Positions 1-6,435 of a DNA stretch of 8,272 nt are shown here, one piece after another. This stretch comes from RGIG3009 sp045595445 (GTDB lineage Bacteria; Bacillota; Clostridia; Oscillospirales; Acutalibacteraceae), in the NCBI GenBank assembly GCA_045595445.1, contig JAZOAK010000059.1, positions 1 to 8,272 of the forward strand. The letters are read 5' to 3'. Numbering within the stretch: position 1 is the first letter of the stretch; each line of letters opens with the position of its first letter. The notes beneath the pieces are model-generated. The model was not told the DNA's origin, did no database searches, and saw nothing but the letters and a program-made list of their open reading frames with translations. The position numbers were made by a program, and so were the translations under genes.

Positions 1-1179
1 GATAGTGGGTAAGCCCATATCTGCGTCAGAGAGGAAACTGTCGCCCGACCAGGAATAATGCCATTGACCGATGTGCGGCGCCAAATTGATATCGCGCTCG
101 TAAATACGCCACATTGCCTCCAACAATACGTTGGAATAGAACGGCACAGCAGTCGGTGCAAAACCGAGCGTCATTTTGGGTGAATTGACCGGCATACCGT
201 CGTTACTGATTGCACCGATGCACTTACCTTTAAGAATAGGACCGTAGTAGTTGGCACAAGCAGCAAAGCCGTAAAGTTCCGGAGCTAAGATCAAGCGGAT
301 CGAATACTTCAGCGGTTTGATCTTCCCTGCCTCGATCGCTTGTTTGAGCAAGTGCAGAATGAAGATGCTCATGCAAACGCCGTCGTTGTTATCGTTTTCC
401 AACGGTTCACCATTGTGCGCCAAAATCCAAAACTCTTTCGGGCTTTCGCCTTTCAGATAAGTGGTAACAACAGGCATTTTACCGGCAAAGCGACGACCGT
501 CACACTCTGCTTTTACCGTCACTTCACCCGCGGCACAAGCTCTTTCCAACTTACGCTGCATATTCGGCGATACGGAATAGGCAACAAAATCGCGTTCACC
601 TTCAATTGGATGCCAGCAGTTGGTTTCGGTACAGTTGTTAGACCACAGCAAGCAATCAGGATGTGTACCGCCGTCAATGGTGCCACCGCTCACCAAGCCG
701 ATCGCACCTCGATCCAAAATGGGCGGTAACGCTCTATCGGTCGGAAGAATGTGTTGCGGCAACAAAATCATGGCACCGGTTACATCCTCACCCGCCATCA
801 TCTTATCCCATGTTACCAAACGGGTAGTAATACCCTCTTTCGGGGTTGCGGTGGAACCACGAATTACCGAAAACGGCTCTTGTTCGTAATCGGCAATAAC
901 CCTGTCCCCTTCCCAATCGGACAAAATGGTAAGTTTCGCGTGGTCGACATCCCAGCACAAGGGCATTACTTTATCCTGAAAAACCGTTTTCCCGTCAAAA
1001 TCAATGTCCGGTCTTTCAGGTTCAAACCCTAATTTTTTGAGAAGATCGGCTGCATAGTCCATTGCATCGTGATTGGCACGATAGGTCTGCGGCAATTCTC
1101 TTGCGAGTAATGCCTGCGTGTGTTCTTTCAAGAATGCTTCATCCTGCATTTCCCAAAAGGTTTCAAAATACTTTTTCAT
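1..1179 (-). CDS. M28-type aminopeptidase-like protein with PA-like insert (DUF4910-like), 3' end outside the window
   Basis: The frame is open for exactly 393 codons from ATG at 1179 down to position 1, so the C terminus is missing. The start is fixed by AAAGGTG at 1189-1195, 9 nt upstream. There is no signal peptide, so it is probably cytoplasmic. Residues about 70-190 look like a protease-associated (PA) domain inserted in the peptidase: a hydrophobic strand VTGAMILLP (133-141) and DRGAIGLVSGGT (156-167). Metallopeptidase-like blocks follow: ILAHNGEP (252-259, H255), ENDNNDG (261-267, D263), APELYGF (299-305, E301), ISNDGMP (324-330, D327) and GDSFLSDADMGLPT (379-392). In order and spacing these match the zinc-ligand blocks of M28 aminopeptidases and DUF4910 relatives. 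The classical HxD and EE pairs are not kept, so catalysis is likely but not assured. It is expressed separately from the upstream GH20-esterase operon, from its own promoter at 1219-1247. The substrate is unknown; a peptide or glycopeptide is plausible. Confidence 0.75.
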   Translation of the reverse strand, partial: MKKYFETFWEMQDEAFLKEHTQALLARELPQTYRANHDAMDYAADLLKKLGFEPERPDIDFDGKTVFQDKVMPLCWDVDHAKLTILSDWEGDRVIADYEQEPFSVIRGSTATPKEGITTRLVTWDKMMAGEDVTGAMILLPQHILPTDRALPPILDRGAIGLVSGGTIDGGTHPDCLLWSNNCTETNCWHPIEGERDFVAYSVSPNMQRKLERACAAGEVTVKAECDGRRFAGKMPVVTTYLKGESPKEFWILAHNGEPLENDNNDGVCMSIFILHLLKQAIEAGKIKPLKYSIRLILAPELYGFAACANYYGPILKGKCIGAISNDGMPVNSPKMTLGFAPTAVPFYSNVLLEAMWRIYERDINLAPHIGQWHYSWSGDSFLSDADMGLPTI

Positions 1180-1218
1180 TAAACAACACACCTTTCCGTT
1201 CCCTATGGTTTCATCCTC

Positions 1219-1247
1219 GTTATACCACCCTAAAAACAGCATGTCAA
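1219..1247 (-). promoter_or_regulatory. Sigma-A-type promoter of the M28-like gene
   Basis: On the minus strand there is a perfect -35 TTGACA (1247-1242), a 17-bp spacer and -10 TATAAC (1224-1219), five of six consensus bases. Transcription should begin near 1212, giving a leader of about 33 nt that carries the ribosome binding site at 1189-1197. It lies after the terminator of the upstream operon, which supports independent transcription of the peptidase gene. Confidence 0.8.
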
Positions 1248-1330
1248 GCAAAAACAAGCAAGCTAATCGTCTAATACAAAAAATGGACAGATTTGACAAA
1301 ACCACCTCTTAAAGTTCTCTCGTTCCCTAA

Positions 1331-1362
1331 AAATAAAACGGCTCAAATGAGCCGTTTTATTT
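1331..1362 (-). terminator. Rho-independent terminator of the GH20-esterase operon
   Basis: A perfect 14-bp inverted repeat (1331-1344 and 1349-1362) encloses a 4-base loop. The core is AAAACGGCTC/GAGCCGTTTT, flanked by an A/T tract that gives a U-rich tail on the minus strand. It overlaps the stop codon of the esterase (1363-1361). The symmetric A/T flanks mean it could also stop plus-strand transcripts, but no plus-strand gene approaches it. Confidence 0.9.
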
Positions 1363-2437
1363 ACAATATTTCATTCAGTTTGGCTATGATCGCCTCTGCA
1401 AAACGTTCGTGCGCTTTTGCACCGGGATGATGTCTGGAACCTTTCAGTTCAGCGGTTGCTCTCGGTAGACGCACGGTGTAGATCTTGTCATCACCCATGT
1501 CTTGTTTGAATTTTTCAGCAGCTTCCATAATCTGCGGGTCAAGAGCATCTGTAAGCGTATTATGACACAGCAAAATGATGGTATTTTTGTTGCGCTTTCG
1601 GATGTTTGCGCAGAAATTATAAAAGGCGTCAACAATGTAATGCAGATCATCCGGGCGCTTTAATTTGTGAGAAACCCCACTCTCATCTACCCACGCCTCC
1701 GCGTTATCGTTGTAGGCATTGGAGTCGTTTGCACCAAGATTGATGATCGTGATGTTCGTTTTATCGTTTTCAACATCAAAGATATCACGCGCACCAAGCT
1801 CTGTAGCTTCCGGTGTTTCGTTAGTGCCGTAGACATAATTGTACTCTTTCGGGACGGCATGCTCACGGTTGTTTTTATAATCCGTGAAAACGCCCCAGCC
1901 GCCGTGTGCCACAATGCTCCAATCAGCATCAAACGCTTTTGCCACGGTGAGTACGTAGTGCCCGCGGGAGCTGAAAACGGCAGGTGACCATTCGGTCATA
2001 GACGGATCGCCTGCCAATCCCTCTCCGGCAGTTACACTGTCACCGAACGCTTCTATCTTGTATTTTCGCTCGGGAAGTGGTTTAAACTCTCCGTCAGCAT
2101 ATAACGCATCACACGTGATAAGCGTGGTAACCAACGCCGACGTTTCTCGGAAAATACGAACGTTTTTCACTTGTTCTGCGGCCAACCCGCGCATAATACA
2201 AACTTTGTGTGTACCGATATCAATCGGGAAACGATACATATCAAATCCGTCAATTTCCACACGAAGATAGGCATCGCCGGTGCAGGTATATTCAAGCCAC
2301 AGTTCGGTGCCGGTAATGTTAAATTCTATCGCCGCGGCAGACCAAAACAACGGAATGCCTTTTGTTTTTCGGTTGCTTACTCGTCCGTGCACCCTAATTT
2401 CGGGCACTTCTGTGCATAGATGTTTTGTTAAATTCAT
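1361..2437 (-). CDS. SGNH/GDSL-family esterase, carbohydrate esterase family 2-like (358 aa)
   Basis: Likely removes acetyl or other acyl groups from sugars. It has the two-part layout of CE2 enzymes: an N-terminal beta-sandwich-like part (about residues 1-120) and an SGNH hydrolase domain (about 125-358). Visible blocks are GDSVTAGEG (132-140, nucleophile S134), the oxyanion Gly in HGGWG (178-182), GAND (235-238, N237) and HHPGAKAH (336-343, probable catalytic H337). The usual Asp two or three residues before the catalytic His is not present (SRHHP); as I recall, CE2 members can work with a Ser-His dyad. No signal peptide is seen, so it is probably intracellular. I chose ATG 2437 because GGGAGG at 2445-2450 sits 7 nt upstream; an in-frame ATG at 2452 lies before that site and lacks its own. 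It is the second gene of an operon, 24 bp after the GH20 stop. The natural substrate is unknown. Confidence 0.85.
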   Translation of the reverse strand: MNLTKHLCTEVPEIRVHGRVSNRKTKGIPLFWSAAAIEFNITGTELWLEYTCTGDAYLRVEIDGFDMYRFPIDIGTHKVCIMRGLAAEQVKNVRIFRETSALVTTLITCDALYADGEFKPLPERKYKIEAFGDSVTAGEGLAGDPSMTEWSPAVFSSRGHYVLTVAKAFDADWSIVAHGGWGVFTDYKNNREHAVPKEYNYVYGTNETPEATELGARDIFDVENDKTNITIINLGANDSNAYNDNAEAWVDESGVSHKLKRPDDLHYIVDAFYNFCANIRKRNKNTIILLCHNTLTDALDPQIMEAAEKFKQDMGDDKIYTVRLPRATAELKGSRHHPGAKAHERFAEAIIAKLNEIL

Positions 2438-2444
2438 TTCTGTA

Positions 2445-2450
2445 CCTCCC
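2445..2450 (-). promoter_or_regulatory. Ribosome binding site deciding the esterase start
   Basis: GGGAGG on the minus strand lies 7 nt before ATG 2437. It rules out the in-frame upstream ATG at 2452, which would place this site inside the coding sequence. Confidence 0.8.
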
Positions 2451-2461
2451 AAAGCCCATAG

Positions 2462-3919
2462 TTAACGCTCGTAAAAACATAAGACATTGTCAATCACTTC
2501 GTCCAAACAGTGCAAATCACTCAAAAACTCCTCTTTATCAACTGTTTGATAGGATGTCCACGTTTTTTCTGCAAGCGCAGGAAGACGTTCTTTTAATTTT
2601 GAAAACTCATCGCGTAACATATCACAGCGCGGAGCGTATCCGTTCGACGGCTGCATTCTGTCGCCCCATACACAGATTTGTCCACCTAAAATGGCGGGGC
2701 TCTCCTCTGTCACGATGGGAGCTTTTGTGGCCTGTGATTTTTCCCACCAATGGTTCCAACGGTTTTTCTCCCAATCCAAGATTTCCTCCGTGGGCCACAT
2801 CCGCTGAGGATGAACAATGTAGAGCGGTTGCCAAGAAGCATTGATGATGTTAAAACCGCCGCGCAGCAACGACGGCGCTATTTGATAGTAGGATTCCCAA
2901 CTAAATACGAGGGTTTCTTTGGGTATCATGGGATTCGTTTTTTCACTAAAACCTTCCCACACTACAGGGATCTTGTCCATATCAAGGATCATTTGGCTGA
3001 AACGCGCAACACAGTGGCCGTACAGCTCGTGAATATCGGAGAGTCCGTGTTCCGCGCAGTATTGCATGGACGCTTCACAGTTCGCCCATTGATCAATTTG
3101 TGCCTCGTCCCCACCGATATGGATCCACGGCGAATCGTAAAACATTTCCGTTACTTCTTTGAAAATTTGTTGCATAATTGAAAATGTTTTCTCGTCCGCT
3201 CTCATTATGCCGGAAACGCCGCCGGTTTCGGCAGTTGTCTCGGCACCCTCGGTTTCACCAACCGTTCCGAAAAGATCGGGATAAGCCGTATTAAAGGCGC
3301 GGAAATGACCGGGAGCGTCGATTTCGGGCACGATCGTGATACCGCGGTCGTGGCAGTATTCAATCAAGCCCGTAAGCTGCTCGCGCGTGTAGTGCTCGTC
3401 GGAAACAGCGTTTGGTAACGATGAAAAGGGAAAACGAATCGCCTGATCGTCGGTCAAATGCAGTTGAAAGCGGTTCATCTTATAGAACCAACAAAGGTCT
3501 GCCACGGCATAAAGATATTCGATTTCGTGAAAACAACGCACCGTATCAATCATAACACCGCGCCAACTGCTGTCCGGCTCATCCACGATTTCACATTGCG
3601 GAAAAACCATACCGTCATCGGTAGTTTCAACCAACTGCAACAGCGTCGCAAGTGCATAATTCATGCCGGTGTTTGTGGAAGCTGAAATCACGGCGTTGTC
3701 TTGGATGGAGATACGGTATCCATCGCCTAAGCCAGACTCCAATACCAAAGTAAGCTCGCTGCCGACATCAACGAAATCACCAAACGCACGGCGCGCGTAG
3801 TGGCGAAACACGCGCAGTGCCGGTTCAAATTCAGGCGGAACGTCCATGGAATAAAATGTTGCCGGTACCGTCGCACCGGTATAAGTCATCTTTTTCGGTC
3901 GCGGAATAGGGTATTTCAT
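2462..3919 (-). CDS. Glycoside hydrolase family 20 beta-N-acetylhexosaminidase (485 aa)
   Basis: Removes terminal beta-linked GlcNAc or GalNAc from oligosaccharides by substrate-assisted catalysis. An N-terminal GH20b-like domain (about 1-115) precedes the TIM barrel. Family motifs are present: RGVMIDTVR (120-128, substrate-binding R128), FQLHLTDDQAIRFP (151-164), IVPEIDAPGH (196-205), the catalytic pair D271-E272 in HIGGDEA, and active-site aromatic positions W321, W418 and W454. All key catalytic residues are in place. There is no signal peptide or membrane segment, so it probably acts in the cytoplasm on imported glycans, unlike many secreted GH20 enzymes. The length is usual for a compact single-domain member. 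The start is supported by AAGGTGG at 3927-3933, 7 nt before ATG. It is the first gene of an operon with the downstream esterase. GlcNAc versus GalNAc preference cannot be read from the sequence. Confidence 0.95.
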   Translation of the reverse strand: MKYPIPRPKKMTYTGATVPATFYSMDVPPEFEPALRVFRHYARRAFGDFVDVGSELTLVLESGLGDGYRISIQDNAVISASTNTGMNYALATLLQLVETTDDGMVFPQCEIVDEPDSSWRGVMIDTVRCFHEIEYLYAVADLCWFYKMNRFQLHLTDDQAIRFPFSSLPNAVSDEHYTREQLTGLIEYCHDRGITIVPEIDAPGHFRAFNTAYPDLFGTVGETEGAETTAETGGVSGIMRADEKTFSIMQQIFKEVTEMFYDSPWIHIGGDEAQIDQWANCEASMQYCAEHGLSDIHELYGHCVARFSQMILDMDKIPVVWEGFSEKTNPMIPKETLVFSWESYYQIAPSLLRGGFNIINASWQPLYIVHPQRMWPTEEILDWEKNRWNHWWEKSQATKAPIVTEESPAILGGQICVWGDRMQPSNGYAPRCDMLRDEFSKLKERLPALAEKTWTSYQTVDKEEFLSDLHCLDEVIDNVLCFYER

Positions 3920-3950
3920 TGAAAAACCACCTTTTGGTTTGATTATTCAC

Positions 3951-3979
3951 ATTATACTTCTTACAAAGCAAAAAAGCAA
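3951..3979 (-). promoter_or_regulatory. Promoter of the GH20-esterase operon
   Basis: A perfect -10 TATAAT (3956-3951) on the minus strand lies 17 bp from a weak -35 TTGCTT (3979-3974, three of six). The predicted start near 3944 gives a leader of about 25 nt. The weak -35 box leaves room for an activator, but no operator could be identified. Confidence 0.65.
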
Positions 3980-4019
3980 GGTGCGTTGCACAACAAAAAC
4001 AGACTACGTTTTCAATTGC

Positions 4020-4058
4020 AAAAAAGAACAGCGCCGATTTATTAAGTCGGCACTGTTC
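4020..4058 (-). terminator. Rho-independent terminator of the HEPN-like gene
   Basis: On the minus strand a 12-bp stem (GAACAGTGCCGA with TCGGCGCTGTTC, one T-G wobble; arms 4047-4058 and 4026-4037) with a 9-base loop is followed by six T. The wobble pairs only in the minus-strand RNA (it is a C-A mismatch on the plus strand), which agrees with the gene direction. It lies 4 nt after the TAA stop. Confidence 0.88.
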
Positions 4059-4062
4059 GTTA

Positions 4063-6237
4063 TTATTTCAAATTTTCGTAGATATCCAGCAAAGCGGTTT
4101 CAACAAAGTCTTTGCACTCCACCGCTACCTTGTACGGCAAATACTTGGTATGTGCCGGCGGGTTACGAAATTTTTCACGGTTGCTCTGACAAATGATAGT
4201 GGCTATATCAGCTGCCACGAAATCGCAGATGTTGTTTAATTCTGTTTTCAAGTGTGTGGCCACCGGATCAGCACTGTCGTAATGGGTGGTTACCATTTTG
4301 AACAGATAATTCAACTTGCCCAGTTCAAAGCCGTGATAATTCGGGTCATTCGCCTTTGCCGCCTGTAATAGACTTAAATTGGTTTTCCAATTATTACGGT
4401 ACGTATTCTTGACCTGCTGCCCGCTTAACTGCCTGTAATAGTTGTTAAACTCGTTTAACAGCGTGGTAACATCGATCGCCTCTACTAACGGTTTGATAAT
4501 TCGTTCGTTGATTTCTACTTCTAAAATGCGGAAGAATCCCAAGGAAATCAAGCCGGCATCTTTCCAACCGTAATCTTCCTCTTCGCAGCTCTTTTCAAAC
4601 TGCCACAATGCAAACTCGTACGCTTTTAGGCCATGCGGAGACAACTTGCTCTTGATTTTCGAACTCTTGACAGTAGTTTCCGAAACAGGACAATACGATT
4701 CCACCAAGCGAGTCAAGTCGTCGTTTTGGCGATTGATATTAAGCGCTTCTAAGTAAGCCATCTGCAAAATTATCGCGGCATCGGGACGCTCCCTTTGTTT
4801 CTCAAAAAATTCGATATTGTCTATAACGCTTTCCACAAAAGGTTCCATACAAGACAATCGATATAAGAACATAAACGCGCAGGAGCAGTTCATCCAATCG
4901 TTTTCCGGATCAATGCGCGGCATTTGGTCTATAAGCGATTGTAAAATATATTTGATAACGGCATCTTTGGAAGAATCGCTATGTTCGGTGTTGTTGATCA
5001 CGTCATCTAAATAAGATAACACATTTTCCGGCAAGAGAGTCTTGCACGCAAGCAATAACATCTTTTTGCGCTGTTCGGTACGCGAAGTGCTGTCAAAATC
5101 GGAATAAAGGCTTTCGGACAACTGATCTTGCTCACAGATGAGGAACAATTCTTCCACGCACTTAGCGACTAATCGCCGGGCTTGGCCGATTAATCCCCAA
5201 TCGTCTTCCTCAGTATAGATATCCCGCGAGGCAGCATTTGACAACCGCTTCATCAACTCGTTTTCTTCATCATCCGACACGAGCAAAGAATGACCTATCG
5301 GCAAATTAAGAAACAAATTAGCAATGAGATAGTCCAGATAATATACGCTGATAGTGGAACGATTTGCACCGTTGCCAAACTGTTCTTCCAAACATTGCAC
5401 AAACGCTTCGCCGTCACCGCGATCAGCATAACACTCCAATTTTAGGGAAATAGCCGCTGAGTAATCGGTATCGTTAGGCGAGAGCTTGTTTACATAACGA
5501 AGTGCTCCATCATAGTCACCGTCACGATGACGCACAACCGCTTCCAAATACTCGTATTCACCGCTATCCAATTCGGATTTGTGTGCGAGAAGCAATCCCA
5601 ACAACTTGCCCACTTCGATTTTTTGACCATCTTTCAACGCACAGAAAAAACGGTCTTTGATGGAACGGGCATCTGTCAGTTCTTCTAATCCTTCGTCAAT
5701 GTTTTCCGGAGCAACCTTCTCTAAGGATGAGATAAACTTTTGTAAAATAAATTCACCTAATTCGTTATGATGGAATAATCCCATTAATAATTTCCACTTC
5801 AATCCCATATCCGCATATGTTTTCATAAGCGCTTTTTCCTCGTCGGAAAAGGCGGCGCGTTTCGGCGCACTCTCAAAAAATTCGCGATGTTGTTCATAAA
5901 GTTCAAGGAAGCCTTTGTAAAGTTTGAACAGCCATAAGACATAGTAAAAAGCGGACGGCAATTCTGAAAACGCTTGATCGGTAAAATACCCTCTAAAACG
6001 AGGAGATACCTGGTTTTTCATTTTATCAATTTCGGCCTTGCGTACTTCGTAAAAGTGGGTGTAAAAGCCAAGATAATCATTAACACAGAATTGTTGATTG
6101 GGGGCAAGGTGTTGCTCTAGTACGCTGTCAATCGTCTCAAATCGACGGTTACAGGTTTTGTATTGTGCACATTGCAAGTAGATGTTATATGCCGGTTGTA
6201 AATATTTATCAAGCCAATCGTTTTTTTGAACGTGCAT
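4063..6237 (-). CDS. Large helical protein with TPR-like middle and C-terminal HEPN-like domain (724 aa), function unknown
   Basis: I do not recognise a named family. The composition is strongly helical, acidic and soluble, with no signal peptide or membrane segment. A TPR-like stretch lies at about residues 225-285, with GDYDGALRYVNKLSP near its centre. The C-terminal 160 residues or so resemble a HEPN fold: a long helix around ISLGFFRILEVEINERIIKPL (565-584) and a late motif R691-N-P-P-A-H696, fitting the RNxxxH signature of HEPN ribonucleases. In that superfamily the R and H residues cut RNA as a dimer; applying that here is inference. ATG 6237 is chosen because AGGAGG (6244-6249) is 6 nt upstream; an in-frame TTG at 6243 abuts that site. 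The gene has its own consensus promoter and terminator, so it is monocistronic. No partner antitoxin or nucleotidyltransferase is adjacent. Alternatives are a non-catalytic HEPN scaffold or a helical repeat protein with a chance motif. Confidence 0.8.
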   Translation of the reverse strand: MHVQKNDWLDKYLQPAYNIYLQCAQYKTCNRRFETIDSVLEQHLAPNQQFCVNDYLGFYTHFYEVRKAEIDKMKNQVSPRFRGYFTDQAFSELPSAFYYVLWLFKLYKGFLELYEQHREFFESAPKRAAFSDEEKALMKTYADMGLKWKLLMGLFHHNELGEFILQKFISSLEKVAPENIDEGLEELTDARSIKDRFFCALKDGQKIEVGKLLGLLLAHKSELDSGEYEYLEAVVRHRDGDYDGALRYVNKLSPNDTDYSAAISLKLECYADRGDGEAFVQCLEEQFGNGANRSTISVYYLDYLIANLFLNLPIGHSLLVSDDEENELMKRLSNAASRDIYTEEDDWGLIGQARRLVAKCVEELFLICEQDQLSESLYSDFDSTSRTEQRKKMLLLACKTLLPENVLSYLDDVINNTEHSDSSKDAVIKYILQSLIDQMPRIDPENDWMNCSCAFMFLYRLSCMEPFVESVIDNIEFFEKQRERPDAAIILQMAYLEALNINRQNDDLTRLVESYCPVSETTVKSSKIKSKLSPHGLKAYEFALWQFEKSCEEEDYGWKDAGLISLGFFRILEVEINERIIKPLVEAIDVTTLLNEFNNYYRQLSGQQVKNTYRNNWKTNLSLLQAAKANDPNYHGFELGKLNYLFKMVTTHYDSADPVATHLKTELNNICDFVAADIATIICQSNREKFRNPPAHTKYLPYKVAVECKDFVETALLDIYENLK

Positions 6238-6243
6238 AATCAA

Positions 6244-6249
6244 CCTCCT
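6244..6249 (-). promoter_or_regulatory. Ribosome binding site deciding the start of the 724-aa protein
   Basis: A full AGGAGG lies 6 nt before ATG 6237 and directly against the in-frame TTG at 6243. The spacing therefore favours the ATG and removes two residues from the longest open frame. Confidence 0.85.
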
Positions 6250-6270
6250 AAAACAAACTATTATTTATTA

Positions 6271-6299
6271 ATTATACCCTCATTCTCAACTCGTGTCAA
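6271..6299 (-). promoter_or_regulatory. Perfect consensus sigma-A promoter of the HEPN-like gene
   Basis: The minus strand carries TTGACA (6299-6294), exactly 17 bp, then TATAAT (6276-6271), all twelve consensus bases. The predicted start near 6264 gives a leader of about 27 nt ending in AGGAGG. Both initiation signals are strong, so substantial expression is predicted unless something represses it; the A/T-rich stretch 6255-6276 has no clear operator. Confidence 0.88.
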
Positions 6300-6330
6300 T
6301 GTGCCGATCCCCCACAGGTTATCCGAGCTT

Positions 6331-6360
6331 TTGATAGGTTTATAACCGAAAGAATACAAT
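6331..6360 (+). promoter_or_regulatory. Possible plus-strand promoter for a short RNA
   Basis: TTGATA (6331-6336, five of six consensus bases), an 18-bp spacer and TACAAT (6355-6360, five of six) form a plausible plus-strand promoter, divergent from the promoter at 6271-6299. It points into the hairpin at 6385-6420. In A/T-rich DNA such matches can arise by chance. Confidence 0.3.
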
Positions 6361-6366
6361 CATTAC

Positions 6367-6421
6367 TTGGCTTCCTATAACAGCAAAAACTCGATGCACC
6401 GTTTGGTGCGTCGAGTTTTTT
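6367..6421 (+). ncRNA. Candidate short plus-strand RNA ending at a terminator hairpin
   Basis: A transcript from the putative promoter at 6331-6360 would start near 6367 and stop at the hairpin 6385-6420 with its T run, giving about 55 nt with no open frame. The stem pairs completely only as plus-strand RNA, where one T-G wobble replaces the C-A mismatch of the minus strand. The unpaired 5' part contains CTTCCT, which could pair with purine-rich leaders. All of this is inference; no family is recognised. Confidence 0.22.
6385..6420. terminator. Bidirectional-type terminator hairpin after the PfkB gene
   Basis: Arms of 16 bases (6385-6400 and 6405-6420) around a GTTT loop, core ACTCGATGCACC/GGTGCGTCGAGT, have A and T runs at the two ends. 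It begins 15 nt after the PfkB stop, so it most simply ends that minus-strand transcript, even though one stem position is a C-A mismatch in that orientation. In plus orientation the stem is complete with one wobble and is followed by a run of T. Confidence 0.8.
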
Positions 6422-6435
6422 GTAGATTACGTCGA

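Noticed and set aside
1197..1328. Repeated CGTTCCCTA near both ends of the peptidase upstream region
   Set aside because: Nine bases with no further similarity and no promoter-centred arrangement; too short to call an operator.
340..3181. Plus-strand open frames of 60-143 codons opposite the peptidase, esterase and GH20 genes (for example 340-729, 1667-1987, 2425-2844, 2750-3181)
   Set aside because: They lie antisense to genes with clear family motifs and give low-complexity or motif-free translations. They are antisense shadows.
6238..6243. TTG start for the 724-residue protein
   Set aside because: It abuts AGGAGG with no spacing, while the ATG two codons later has 6 nt.
4063..6243. Toxin-antitoxin operon
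   Set aside because: There is no small partner gene next to the HEPN-like protein; both flanks are promoter or terminator followed by unrelated metabolic genes.
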